DNA of 64,000 bases from Terrimonas sp. (GTDB lineage Bacteria > Bacteroidota > Bacteroidia > Chitinophagales > Chitinophagaceae), in the NCBI RefSeq assembly GCF_003075435.1, contig NZ_QCZJ01000004.1, positions 124,001 through 188,000 on the forward strand, in the 5' to 3' direction. Both the position numbers and the translations under genes were made by a program. Positions 8,750 to 17,467 of the stretch are shown piece after piece. Numbering within the stretch: position 1 is the first letter of the stretch; each line of letters opens with the position of its first letter. The notes beneath the pieces are model-generated. The model saw only the letters and a list, made by a program, of their open reading frames with translations, ran no database searches and was not told the DNA's origin.

Positions 8750-10903
8750 TCAGCGCCTTTCAATCTTATATTCCTTTGGCGGTACTGCATTTAAAAGATG
8801 TTGCACAAAATAATCCCACCTGCGGCGCATCATATAATAGCTGTCTGCGCCAAAACCATGTCGGGCATTAGGAAATATAAGTAAATCAAAATCTTTATTT
8901 GCTTTCACTAACGCATCCACAACAAGATATGCGTTGTAAGGCGGCACGTTATCATCCATTCCACCATGAACGATCAGGAGTTTGCCTTTAAGGTTTTTTG
9001 CATATACCTGGTTGGCTTGTTTTTCATAGTTGTCACCGTTAAGCAAGCCGATATATCTTTCGCCCCAATCATCTTCATAATTACGATTGTCATGGTTGCC
9101 CGATTCCGAAATGCCTACTTTAAAAAAATCAGGATACCTGAACATTGCAGCGGCTGTTGCAAAGCCTCCGCCGCTATGCCCCCATATGCCAACCCGGTCA
9201 AGATCAATATAACTGTATTTTTCTGCCAGTTGCTTTAAGCCTGCTACCTGGTCTGGCAATGTGTTAACGCTCATATCGCCATAGCACTCATCATGAAAAG
9301 CTTTTGATCTGTCAGGATTACAACTGCCTTCCAGTCTCATTACAATAAAACCTAACTCTGCTAATGCCTGAAAATCTCCTGCCATAGGCCGGAAAGACCA
9401 GCTACTGACGCTTCCACCCTGCGGACCGGGATAGATATATACTACCACAGGATATTTTTTGCCTGGTTCAAATTGTGAAGGTCTGTAAAGCAATCCGTAC
9501 AAATCATATTTTGCATTGGCAGATTTTACCGTGAATATTTCAGGGGCTACCCATCCTGCATCAATCAATGGTTTGATATCTGTTTTGCCGAGTGCTGTAA
9601 TTATTTTTCCATGTATGTTTCTGAGCTCTGTTACAGGCGGAGTAACAACTGTTGAATATTTATCTATAATGAATAAACTATCAGGTGAGAAACTGATGGA
9701 ATGGTCTCCCGGAGCTGGAGTAAGCGAAATAAGGTTTTTTCCGTTAAAGTCTATTTTATAAAAATGGCTGTAATATGGATTTTCCCCGGGTTCTTTTCCT
9801 TTTGCTTCAAAAATGATCTGTTTGTTTTTGGGGTTTGCACTCAGCATTCGCGTTACCACAAAATCACCCTTTGTGATCTGATGCTTTATATTACCGCTAA
9901 CGGCATCATACATATACAGATGCCCCCATCCGTCTCGTTCAGAATACCAGATAACTTCATTTGTTTCAGGAAGATATTTCCAGTTTATAGCACCTTGTCC
10001 TGATTCATATTGGGTGGCAACACTTTCCTGGAATATAGTGTTGATATCGCCGGTTTGTGTATTTGCAATCCTGAATGTTGCTATCTTATGATCACGGCTA
10101 ACCGAAACAAAAGCCAGTTGTTTTCCATCAACTGTCCATTGGTTGTCATCAAAATTACCGCTACATGCAATATCATCGCAGAGCGTTCCACGCCTGTCAT
10201 CAGCAGGCATTTTAAACCGGACCATTGCTCCACTCTCCACATCAATTACCAGGCGATGTATTTTAATAATGGCGCTGTCTCCGGGTAATGGATATTTCCA
10301 CTGTTCCAGCTCAGGCGAACCAACTTTTGTGCGAACCAGGTACATGTCTTTTACATGCCGCTGGTCCTGCTGAAATGTGGCGATCTTTTTGCTATCCGGC
10401 GACCATAGTACTATGGCGTTATTGGAATGTTTCCATCCTGCATTATCCGTAGCATAACCAAAATCTTTTACACCATCCGTTGTTAATTGCTTTTCTTTTC
10501 CTGTCTCAATATCCTTTACCCACAGGTTCCAATCTTTAATAAATACTCCCTTTTTACCATCAGGTGATGTTACAAGAGAACCGGTTCTGTTAATACGGGG
10601 GTTATTACTGTTTACAGCAGCGGGCTGACCGGTTGCAATGCTTTTTTTATTCTTTTTGGGATCAATAATTGTATAGGAGCTTTCACCCGGTGTTTTAAAC
10701 CAAAGTCTGCCGTCCGGCAGCCATTGTATATTTATATCCTGTTTTGCAAAAACTTCTGAAACTTTAAAGCCTAGTTTGCTCACTGCCCTGTCATAATCCG
10801 CTGAAGTTAATATTTTTTTATCCTGTGCATTGATTGATAAGTTGGCTACAATGCAGGTTAACGCAAATGCGATACGGATTAATACAATGAATAGTTTTCT
10901 CAT
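8750..10903 (-). CDS. S9 family prolyl oligopeptidase, DPP-IV-like
   Basis: An exported serine peptidase of 717 residues. A signal peptide (1-26, ending NLSINAQ) leads into an eight-bladed propeller-type N-terminal domain (about 50-440) and a C-terminal alpha/beta-hydrolase domain. The catalytic Ser is in GHSGGGF near residue 577, the Asp in GGMDDNVPP and the His in NARHGFG. The order and spacing match dipeptidyl-peptidase IV, which releases X-Pro or X-Ala dipeptides from peptides in the periplasm. It is a single gene with a striking 15-base inverted repeat just before its start codon. Confidence 0.92.
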   Translation of the reverse strand: MRKLFIVLIRIAFALTCIVANLSINAQDKKILTSADYDRAVSKLGFKVSEVFAKQDINIQWLPDGRLWFKTPGESSYTIIDPKKNKKSIATGQPAAVNSNNPRINRTGSLVTSPDGKKGVFIKDWNLWVKDIETGKEKQLTTDGVKDFGYATDNAGWKHSNNAIVLWSPDSKKIATFQQDQRHVKDMYLVRTKVGSPELEQWKYPLPGDSAIIKIHRLVIDVESGAMVRFKMPADDRRGTLCDDIACSGNFDDNQWTVDGKQLAFVSVSRDHKIATFRIANTQTGDINTIFQESVATQYESGQGAINWKYLPETNEVIWYSERDGWGHLYMYDAVSGNIKHQITKGDFVVTRMLSANPKNKQIIFEAKGKEPGENPYYSHFYKIDFNGKNLISLTPAPGDHSISFSPDSLFIIDKYSTVVTPPVTELRNIHGKIITALGKTDIKPLIDAGWVAPEIFTVKSANAKYDLYGLLYRPSQFEPGKKYPVVVYIYPGPQGGSVSSWSFRPMAGDFQALAELGFIVMRLEGSCNPDRSKAFHDECYGDMSVNTLPDQVAGLKQLAEKYSYIDLDRVGIWGHSGGGFATAAAMFRYPDFFKVGISESGNHDNRNYEDDWGERYIGLLNGDNYEKQANQVYAKNLKGKLLIVHGGMDDNVPPYNAYLVVDALVKANKDFDLLIFPNARHGFGADSYYMMRRRWDYFVQHLLNAVPPKEYKIERR

Positions 10904-10906
10904 GAT

Positions 10907-10960
10907 CTGTGATTTTTTACTTAAACGAGCATGTTGGCAAATTTGAGTAAAAAATCACAG
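10907..10960 (-). promoter_or_regulatory. Perfect 15-base inverted repeat next to the peptidase start codon
   Basis: CTGTGATTTTTTACT (10907-10921) and its exact reverse complement (10946-10960) enclose a 24-base loop. The repeat ends 3 bases before the peptidase ATG. It could be a dimeric operator, or an RNA hairpin over the ribosome-binding area if transcription starts upstream. Confidence 0.5.
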
Positions 10961-10979
10961 CAGAGAAAAAATATTGTAA

Positions 10980-11002
10980 GGCTTTTACAAAGTAAAAAAG
11001 CC
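10980..11002 (-). terminator. Candidate terminator after the DinB gene
   Basis: GGCTTTTAC (10980-10988) pairs with GTAAAAAAGCC (10992-11002) with a small bulge. On the minus strand it is followed by an AT-rich run with TTTTTT near 10965-10971. It lies about 85 bases downstream of the DinB stop. Between it and that stop is a degenerate inverted phrase repeat (cgtgaaaggtgagac/gtctcacg) of unknown role. Confidence 0.35.
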
Positions 11003-11087
11003 ATTCGTGAAAGGTGAGACCCCAAACGTGAAATGCTCACACCTTGCCTTTAGCTGTCACGTCTCACGATTAACCAAATATACTGGC

Positions 11088-11588
11088 TTAGTTAAAACTC
11101 GCTTCATCAGCGCTTGGCCCATAGCTGCCTGGTATCGGAATATCCAGCAAGCGGAGATATACACCTAATTGTGCCCGGTGATGAACAACCTGGCAGTAAG
11201 TAATCCGGATGAACTCACCTCTTGTGGAAGTGCTGTAAATTTCTTTTCCATTTCTCAATGTCCATGCAGGCTGCAAATCTTCATCCGCAGCCTTACTTAA
11301 ATGAGCTTTGCCATCTTCCAGTGATTTTTCAAAATATGCCATCAGCTCTTTACCGTTATTAATAATCACCGGGTTGTATGGTGCTGTGGCAAAATCAAGC
11401 TCATTCGTGTTCAGCACCATGCTTACCCATGTTGGCAGTTCCGCAATATGGGTAGAGAGCTGGCGTACAGTCATACTTTTAGGATGCGGTTTCCAGTCGT
11501 ATTTGTCATCAGGAACACGCGATAACATTTTCCTTGTGGTTTGAGCTTCCTGCTCCATTTCTTTTAAAAGCGTTGCGATCATTGACAT
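11088..11588 (-). CDS. DinB family protein
   Basis: A four-helix-bundle protein of 166 residues of the DinB/YfiT group. The start MSMIATLLKEMEQEAQ is preferred over an ATG 13 codons upstream, which would add a Cys-rich tail unlike the family. Metal-ligand-type His residues are seen in STHIAELPTW and CQVVHHRAQLGVYLRLL, at the spacing common in the family. Members are thought to be metal-dependent thiol-S-transferases or hydrolases; the true substrate is unknown. A second, unrelated DinB gene lies at 46.1 kb. Confidence 0.8.
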   Translation of the reverse strand: MSMIATLLKEMEQEAQTTRKMLSRVPDDKYDWKPHPKSMTVRQLSTHIAELPTWVSMVLNTNELDFATAPYNPVIINNGKELMAYFEKSLEDGKAHLSKAADEDLQPAWTLRNGKEIYSTSTRGEFIRITYCQVVHHRAQLGVYLRLLDIPIPGSYGPSADEASFN

Positions 11589-11677
11589 AGTTGTATTGTT
11601 TTGTACAACAAAATAACAATGCCCCACTGTCAGCCCTATGGCAGTGTGAATAATAGAAGAAACTTTTTTTGAAATAA

Positions 11678-12619
11678 TTATTGTGAAGACTTCCTGATGT
11701 CGAGCTTACTTTCTTTAACCGGTTTTTCTACAGGAGCCTGGCCATCCTGCAGTTTAAAATCAAACACCTTATCAACGTGTATCCATCTTCCATTCTGCCA
11801 TTTGAATGCTTCATAGTCTCCATCCGGCACATAGGTATACTTTTTTTCAGGCTCATTATTTTCCGGTATCAGGTGATCAAATAAGATCAGGTTTAATTCA
11901 TTATCGTAACGCATTAAAGCATTAGCATCTTTCTTATATTCAATAGAAAATCTTGCCTGCGGAGGAGCCGGTGCCCCGTTTTTTGTCAGGTTAAAGAATG
12001 GTGCGCCTCCAAAAACAGGTTTGCCATCCTGGTTGAAGGTTAAAACTTCAATGCGTTTTTTTGTGCTCTTAAATGAGTTTTCGTCATAGCCAAGTAAGGT
12101 ATAATATTTTTGACCATTATAGGTATTGAGGAGTATTTTATAATAAATAGCGCCAACCCAGTTATCGTTGCCTAATGCGGCATTGTTGATGTTTTCAATA
12201 GCGCTGGTTTTATCAATAAGGGGAAATAATACCAGCTCACCGTTTGCTGTATTCATTTGAATAGCACCGTGCCTGCGGAATACGCTCTCATCTTTTACTA
12301 CCTGCCAGGTAAAAATCCTGAAACTGCTGTCAGGTGCATATAATCTTGAAATGGTTTGTAAGGAGTCGAAAGGATAGTAAAAGGAATGGGGTTCTTTAAG
12401 CGCTCTTACCAGCATTTTTGTAAAAATACTGTCTGCATTAAAACGATCAACAGGTGAAGCCGCATTTACAATACTAAAAGCATATTGTTTCATCGAATCT
12501 TCACGGGATTGCATTGATGCGCTGAATGTTTTTTTTGCAGACTGTGCATAAGCATCAACCGATAATATCCAGCAGCAGGAAATGCTCAGCAAAAGAAAAT
12601 ATGTGTGTAAGCGCTTCAT
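11678..12619 (-). CDS. Secreted protein of unknown function
   Basis: A 313-residue protein with a clear signal peptide (1-25, ending VDAYAQ). No family is recognised. The middle and end are rich in aromatic and beta-strand-like segments (FRIFTWQVVKDESVFRRHG, YYTLLGYDENSFKSTKKRIEV), suggesting a beta-rich fold. It stands on the minus strand between DinB and aguA, separated from aguA by 209 bases with an inverted repeat, so it is probably its own transcription unit. It has the look of a conserved Bacteroidota envelope protein, but nothing in it points to an enzyme. Confidence 0.7.
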   Translation of the reverse strand: MKRLHTYFLLLSISCCWILSVDAYAQSAKKTFSASMQSREDSMKQYAFSIVNAASPVDRFNADSIFTKMLVRALKEPHSFYYPFDSLQTISRLYAPDSSFRIFTWQVVKDESVFRRHGAIQMNTANGELVLFPLIDKTSAIENINNAALGNDNWVGAIYYKILLNTYNGQKYYTLLGYDENSFKSTKKRIEVLTFNQDGKPVFGGAPFFNLTKNGAPAPPQARFSIEYKKDANALMRYDNELNLILFDHLIPENNEPEKKYTYVPDGDYEAFKWQNGRWIHVDKVFDFKLQDGQAPVEKPVKESKLDIRKSSQ

Positions 12620-12711
12620 AGAATGATGTTTGCAAAAATACTAACTATGTCGCTTAACAACGGCAAATCACCGGGAATAGTGCTTAAAGTTTTGATAAAA
12701 GACAGGATTTC

Positions 12712-12782
12712 AACCATTAAGAAGTTAAGAACCATTAAGCCAATTATTCGGGATACTAAATTCTCTTAATTCCTTAATGGTT
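12712..12782. repeat. Intergenic phrase-repeat hairpin
   Basis: AACCATTAAG occurs twice in direct orientation (12712-12721 and 12730-12739), and its exact reverse complement lies at 12773-12782. The intervening AAGTTAAG and CTTAATTCC are also near complements. The structure sits downstream of aguA and upstream of the secreted unknown gene and may end transcription of aguBA. Confidence 0.6.
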
Positions 12783-12828
12783 CAAAAAATTGAGTATCAG
12801 AGTTACCCGTTCCTTTAGATACATACTT

Positions 12829-13911
12829 TTAAGCCAAAGGCTCCTGCTGGCTCAGGCAATGGAAGCTCCCCAATCCCCAGATAATATCTGTAGAATCGAT
12901 GCCCACCACCTTCCGCTCCGGAAAACATTGCTGGATAATTTGCAGTGCCCTGTCATCTTTGGCACAATTAAAAATGGGTACCACTACAGCAGCGTTAGAA
13001 ATGTAAAAGTTTGCATAAGATGCCGGCAGCCTTTGATCTTCATATATCACCGCATCAGGCATGGGCAGCTCAATAATATTGAGTTGTTTGCCATTAAGCA
13101 GGCGCATTGCTTTCAATTCTGAAAGGTTTTGCTGAAGCAGGTAATAGTTATCGTCATTCTTATCTTCTTCCACCACAGTAAGCACAGTATCTTCATTCAC
13201 AAATCTAACCGTATCATCAATATGCCCATCAGTATCATCACCCACAATTCCTTCGCTTACCCACAGTACCTGATCTATTCCGTAGTAGTGAGATAAATAT
13301 GCCTCAATTTGTTCCTGGTTTAATTGAGGATTACGATTGGGGTTCAGCAGGCAGGCAGTTGAAGTAAGCAGGGTTCCTGTCCCATTAAATTCAACAGAAC
13401 CTCCTTCCATTACAATGCCGGGATGATATACGGGGATGTTATATTTCTCCCCGATTAATGTAGGAATAACATCATCCAGGTCGTAAGGAGGATATTTGTT
13501 TCCCCAGGCGTTATAATCCCAGTCAACAATAACTTTCTTTTGTTCAGCATCAGGATTAATCAAAAAAGCAGGACCATGATCACGGCACCATGCATCATTG
13601 GTAGGATGTAAATAAAAAGCGATTTTGTTAAGATCAACACCAGCTTTCAATAACTGTGCTGTAGCGAAGTTTTGCATTGCTTCGTCAGCCACGTTAATGT
13701 GCACACTTTCACCTGCAGAAACCTCTTTTATAAAAGCGCAATAATTTGGATAGATTGATGCGATCTTTCCAGGCCATGACGCTTCTTTATGCGGCCAGCT
13801 CAACCATGTTGCACTATGCGGCGCAAACTCAGCAGGAAAATAATAGCCAAGCTTTTTCGGTGTTGAAAAATTAAATGGCGAAGGATTGGCAGATGTTGCA
13901 GCTTTGCTCAC
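12829..13911 (-). CDS. aguA: Agmatine deiminase
   Basis: Converts agmatine to N-carbamoylputrescine and ammonia, the first step of the plant-type putrescine route, in the cytoplasm. The 360 residues match the family. Visible motifs are the N-terminal FPAEFAPHSATWLSWPH, NDAWCRDHGPAF with the acidic substrate-binding residues, MEGGSVEFNG, GDDTDGHIDD and the C-terminal GSFHCLSQQEP, in which Cys352 is the expected nucleophile. It follows aguB by 32 bases on the same strand, so the two form an operon controlled from the promoter before aguB. Confidence 0.95.
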   Translation of the reverse strand: MSKAATSANPSPFNFSTPKKLGYYFPAEFAPHSATWLSWPHKEASWPGKIASIYPNYCAFIKEVSAGESVHINVADEAMQNFATAQLLKAGVDLNKIAFYLHPTNDAWCRDHGPAFLINPDAEQKKVIVDWDYNAWGNKYPPYDLDDVIPTLIGEKYNIPVYHPGIVMEGGSVEFNGTGTLLTSTACLLNPNRNPQLNQEQIEAYLSHYYGIDQVLWVSEGIVGDDTDGHIDDTVRFVNEDTVLTVVEEDKNDDNYYLLQQNLSELKAMRLLNGKQLNIIELPMPDAVIYEDQRLPASYANFYISNAAVVVPIFNCAKDDRALQIIQQCFPERKVVGIDSTDIIWGLGSFHCLSQQEPLA

Positions 13912-13943
13912 TATAGTATCTTATTAAAATTTGAAAGTTGGTA

Positions 13944-14822
13944 TTATGCTTCTTCGTCTATATACCGTTTTGTTATAGGCTGGTAGCTGTCAATTCTCCT
14001 GTCGCGGAGAAAAGGCCAATGTGTGCGATACCTGTCAGATTTTTCTGTGTCCAGTGTAATTACATACACTTCTTCCTTATCATGAGGCGCCTGGTATAAA
14101 ACAGTTCCAAATGGGTTTGATACAAATGAACCGCCCCAGAATTTCATGGCGCCGTCCTGCTCAAAACCAGCTCTGTTCACACTTACAACATGCACGCCAT
14201 TGGCTACCGCATGACTGCGTTGAATGGTTTGCCATGCATTGTATTGCTCGGTATTGGTTGCTTCATCCTGGGATGTTGCCCAACCAATAGCTGTGGGGTA
14301 GAATAAAATTTCAGCGCCCATTAATGATGTTATCCGTGCTGCTTCAGGATACCACTGATCCCAGCAAATCAATACACCAATGGTAGCAAATTTTGTTTTG
14401 AAAACTTTATACCCGAGGTCGCCGGGAGTGAAATAAAACTTTTCGTAGTATGCAGGATCATCGGGAATATGCATCTTACGGTATTTGCCAAGATAAGTGC
14501 CATCCGCATCTAATATGGCAGTGGTATTGTGGTATAAACCCTCCGCTCTTTTCTCAAAAAGCGAAGCGATAATTACAACGCCTTTTTCTTTAGCAACCTT
14601 ACTTAATGCATCTGTGGAAGGCCCTGGTATAGGTTCTGCCAGCTTAAAATTATTGTAGTCCTCCACATCACAGAAATACAACGAGGTGAACAGTTCCTGG
14701 AGACAAACGATCTGCGCTCCTTTATCTGCCGCTTCCTGCACTTTTGTAATTGCCTTATCCAGGTTTCCCTGCTTATCTGCACTGCAGGTCATCTGCACAA
14801 GACCAACATTAATTTTTGCCAT
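13944..14822 (-). CDS. aguB: N-carbamoylputrescine amidase
   Basis: A nitrilase-superfamily amidase of 292 residues that turns N-carbamoylputrescine into putrescine, CO2 and ammonia. The catalytic triad is visible: Glu43 in LQELF, Lys116 in YRKMHIPDDP and Cys153 in LICWDQWYPEAAR. Length and the C-terminal FLRDRRIDSY region fit AguB rather than general nitrilases. It is the first gene of the aguBA operon, which makes polyamines from arginine through agmatine. An arginine decarboxylase is not in the window. Confidence 0.95.
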   Translation of the reverse strand: MAKINVGLVQMTCSADKQGNLDKAITKVQEAADKGAQIVCLQELFTSLYFCDVEDYNNFKLAEPIPGPSTDALSKVAKEKGVVIIASLFEKRAEGLYHNTTAILDADGTYLGKYRKMHIPDDPAYYEKFYFTPGDLGYKVFKTKFATIGVLICWDQWYPEAARITSLMGAEILFYPTAIGWATSQDEATNTEQYNAWQTIQRSHAVANGVHVVSVNRAGFEQDGAMKFWGGSFVSNPFGTVLYQAPHDKEEVYVITLDTEKSDRYRTHWPFLRDRRIDSYQPITKRYIDEEA

Positions 14823-14841
14823 ATTCCTTTGATTAAGGGTG

Positions 14842-14870
14842 CAAAATTAACTGGTAAAATTCAATTTTAC
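14842..14870 (-). promoter_or_regulatory. Promoter box and palindrome before aguB
   Basis: On the minus strand, TAATTTTG (14842-14849) matches the -7 consensus TAnnTTTG, 20 bases before the aguB start. Four bases further upstream is a perfect palindrome, GTAAAAT-TCA-ATTTTAC (14854-14870), placed between the -33 and -7 positions where a repressor would block RNA polymerase. A polyamine- or arginine-responsive regulator is a guess. Confidence 0.5.
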
Positions 14871-14939
14871 GGGGAGAATAATTAGCCTGCGGTAAGCAGT
14901 AGCTAAACTGCTGTTAAATTTGCATTTACGGGAGGACTA

Positions 14940-16694
14940 TTATATCCATATTGTCTTTTGGATGACTTTCCTTTTTATTGGTTTTACATTCATACTGTCT
15001 GTGCGGTTTTCCCTTTTGCGTATTTGGTCAATACCCAACCTTCTTTGTTCCGCTAATAAAGTGTGTTGTAAGGCTTGAACTTTTTTTTGGTTTAAATTCT
15101 TCTGAATTAACTGTTGCAGGTATTTTTCAGCTACCTGTCTTTTTTGATCAGCCTTTAAAATCTCATTTAAAGATTTTGATTCGCCTGCAATAATGAATTT
15201 GAGGTCTTTGCCTATTACATCCAGGTTGATAGAATAGGATTTTTCTAAATCACGCTGTGCCTGTTCCCAGTCAGTATTATTAAAGTACAGCTCAACATCT
15301 TTTGAGAAGGCTATTCTGTCTTGTTCCGGGTATTCACCGGCAAATGCCATAGGATATTCAGGAGTAAAAATCATGTTTCTTCTCACCTCAACACCACCTG
15401 TTAATGGGTCAGTAGCGGCGATACCAGGAGGATTTGGTGGTGCCGGCGGAGCAACGGCTGTGCCCGGGAATACTGAATCAACAGTAGTGATATTTGCAAT
15501 TACATGATTCTTATCCTTAATGATTTTAATGCTTTCAGTCCTGGCTGAAGGAGTATTTTTTGTGCCGGCTGTGGGTTCAGCAGAAGCAATTGCCTGCTCG
15601 CTTGTAATAGTTAATGCTTTATGCATAGTGTGCCGGGCGATAGTTGTTGATGCATTATTGATATGCTGATCCGGCGAGGGCGAAAGCCAGGCAAGCGATA
15701 AAAGAATAAAGGCGGTTATTACCAGTGCGGTCAGTTTCTGACCATAGTTGAAGCTGGTATTTTTTACATTCATTATCCTTTTTACCCTGCCTAATAGTTG
15801 TCCGCTTTCCCCGGTAGCGGCTACAGCCAAAGGCTGTATACCAATACGCATTTTTTCAAGAGAAAGTAGTGCTGATGCATAGCTGTGCGGATCAATGGTA
15901 TGGCAAAGCACAAGATCATCGCAGCAGTGTTCTCTTTCTTTTTTTAATGACTGTGCCAGTAAATGCACAAAGGGGTTGAAGAACAAAACAGTTTCTATTA
16001 CTGAAGCAACAATATTTATTAAATAATCATTACGGCGAATGTGTGCCAGCTCATGTAATAATACAGATTCAACCTGCGGTATGGTAAGATGATTGAATGT
16101 TGCAACAGGAAGCAGTATGATGGGTTTTAAAAAATCCATTGTAGCAGGCACATCTATTTTTTCACTCAGAAATACTTTTACCTTTCTTTTAATGCCAATG
16201 CCCGCCGCGTATTTATTAACAAATGTCAGCCAATGATCTTCCAGCTCAATCAGCCCCTGCGTTTTTAATTGTACAGAAAAAATATAAGCTCTGGTAAGTT
16301 TAATTAACAGGATAAGCAATATGATAAGATATGCGGCGGAGAGGTAAGGTAGAAAACTATTGAAAGCTGTGGTGATACTGCTGCCTGCAGCGCCTTCAGT
16401 TGCTGATATGCTGAACAATGCCTGTGCAAGGGTGATATTGTTGTTGGCAACATTTTCCAGCGATTGTTTTAATGCAGCTACCTCATTATAATTCTGAGCA
16501 AACGTAATACCAAACCATGCGAATGAAATAAATAAAAATGATACAGCAACTGAATGTTTTAAGGCAGGTGAAACTTTTCTTCCTCCGCTGCTTATCACCT
16601 GGTATGCTAACCATAGCAACGCTGCCTGCCAGAGGCTTGAAGCAATTGTCCAACCCAATGCTATTAAAAGCGGGGAATCGTATAATGCAGTCAT
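14940..16694 (-). CDS. BlaR1/MecR1-like M56 family metallopeptidase
   Basis: A membrane zinc peptidase of 584 residues. The N-terminal half holds four hydrophobic segments (about 8-35, 45-66, 112-135, and 315-335 after the protease loop). The zinc motif HELAH (214-218) lies in the cytoplasmic loop, with NPFVHLLAQSLKKEREHCCDD carrying the third ligand region. The C-terminal 240 residues, after the last helix, have no penicillin-binding sensor domain; instead a proline-rich and charged region is seen. So the signal sensed is unlikely to be a beta-lactam in the classical way. It starts 15 bases after the BlaI-type repressor and probably cleaves it to switch on target genes. Confidence 0.88.
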   Translation of the reverse strand: MTALYDSPLLIALGWTIASSLWQAALLWLAYQVISSGGRKVSPALKHSVAVSFLFISFAWFGITFAQNYNEVAALKQSLENVANNNITLAQALFSISATEGAAGSSITTAFNSFLPYLSAAYLIILLILLIKLTRAYIFSVQLKTQGLIELEDHWLTFVNKYAAGIGIKRKVKVFLSEKIDVPATMDFLKPIILLPVATFNHLTIPQVESVLLHELAHIRRNDYLINIVASVIETVLFFNPFVHLLAQSLKKEREHCCDDLVLCHTIDPHSYASALLSLEKMRIGIQPLAVAATGESGQLLGRVKRIMNVKNTSFNYGQKLTALVITAFILLSLAWLSPSPDQHINNASTTIARHTMHKALTITSEQAIASAEPTAGTKNTPSARTESIKIIKDKNHVIANITTVDSVFPGTAVAPPAPPNPPGIAATDPLTGGVEVRRNMIFTPEYPMAFAGEYPEQDRIAFSKDVELYFNNTDWEQAQRDLEKSYSINLDVIGKDLKFIIAGESKSLNEILKADQKRQVAEKYLQQLIQKNLNQKKVQALQHTLLAEQRRLGIDQIRKRENRTDSMNVKPIKRKVIQKTIWI

Positions 16695-16709
16695 TGTTTG
16701 CGGTTTTGA

Positions 16710-17093
16710 TTATTGCTTTTTCAATGAATTCAATAATTGCTGAATTTCTTCCAGTTCATCTTTGCTGGTTTTGTGGTTGCCGAGTGCCTGCATAACCAAT
16801 TGCGCGGGAGAGCCGGAGAAAAGCCCGTCAATCATTTTTCCCACAAGATGTTTCTGCGTTTTTTCACGGCTTACGGCTGCCTGGTATATATGCGTTTTTG
16901 AAGAGTCATCGCGGCTCACCAACCCTTTTTCATGCATGATCTGCATTAACTTGAGGGTGGTAGTATAGCCTACATCCTTGCTTGCCGCCAGCACTTCATG
17001 TACTTCTCTTACGGTTGCTTCTTCTTTATCCCACAATACCTGCAAAATCTCCAGTTCACTTTCTGTGGGCTTGCCTGGTTTTTGTTGCGCCAT
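16710..17093 (-). CDS. BlaI/MecI/CopY family transcriptional repressor
   Basis: A 127-residue repressor. The winged-helix domain (about 8-80) shows LEILQVLWDKEEATVREVHEVL and TTLKLMQIMHEKGLVSRDDSSKTHIYQAA, typical of BlaI. The C-terminal helical part (85-127) is the dimerisation region where the partner protease usually cuts. It heads the operon with the M56 peptidase, and two perfect operator-like palindromes sit immediately before its start codon, which points to autoregulation. The regulated target outside the operon is not evident in the window. Confidence 0.92.
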   Translation of the reverse strand: MAQQKPGKPTESELEILQVLWDKEEATVREVHEVLAASKDVGYTTTLKLMQIMHEKGLVSRDDSSKTHIYQAAVSREKTQKHLVGKMIDGLFSGSPAQLVMQALGNHKTSKDELEEIQQLLNSLKKQ

Positions 17094-17095
17094 AT

Positions 17096-17137
17096 TTACG
17101 ATTTTGTTCGTAAGCTAAAATACGATTTTGTTCGTAT
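17096..17137 (-). promoter_or_regulatory. Two BlaI-type operators
   Basis: Two copies of TACGATTTTGTTCGTA, each with perfect 6-base arms: 17096-17113 (TTACGA-N6-TCGTAA) and 17120-17137 (ATACGA-N6-TCGTAT). Their centres are 24 bases apart. The first ends 2 bases before the repressor start codon. On the minus strand TATTTTAG, a one-mismatch -7 box, lies between them. This layout fits cooperative binding of two repressor dimers across the promoter. Confidence 0.75.
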
Positions 17138-17160
17138 CTGGCAAAAATGTTTTAAAATTC

Positions 17161-17414
17161 TAAGAAACAGTTTAAAATTAGTTTTTAAATAATCATTGAT
17201 ATATTTCCCGCTACGAATTCCGGTGTCTGCCCGGAGGGAATGGGTTTGTTGCACAAAGAGCCGCGAAGAAGACACAAGGTTACACAGAGCGTTTTATTAT
17301 TCTTTGTGCAACTTTGTGTTTTTTTGTGCCTTTGTGAGATAACCAGGTTGTTATACTGGAATTATTCGTAATCATTAGCGTGATTTGTGGCTAAGAGTTG
17401 CGCAATACATTATA
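17161..17414 (+). repeat. Dispersed hairpin repeat, copy B
   Basis: The left end (TAAGAAACAGTTTAAAATTAG) matches copy A, and similarity continues through ACGAATTCCGG, the CACAAAG arm, TTACACAGAGCGTTTTATTAT, AACCAGGTTGTTATACTGGAATTATTCG and on to about 17414. The central arms have decayed more than in copy A and the right terminal repeat is missing. It is in the same orientation as copy A and lies between the BlaI operators and the terminator of the T9SS gene. Confidence 0.7.
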
Positions 17415-17416
17415 AA

Positions 17417-17444
17417 AGCGGCATACACAAAGTTGTATGCCGCT
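17417..17444 (-). terminator. Intrinsic terminator of the T9SS substrate gene
   Basis: AGCGGCATACA (17417-17427) and its exact complement TGTATGCCGCT (17434-17444) form an 11-base stem with a 6-base loop. On the minus strand the stem is followed by TTTTATAATG. It lies 24 bases after the stop codon of the minus-strand gene. Confidence 0.8.
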
Positions 17445-17467
17445 AAGCTATCAGGATCGAAGGAGCT

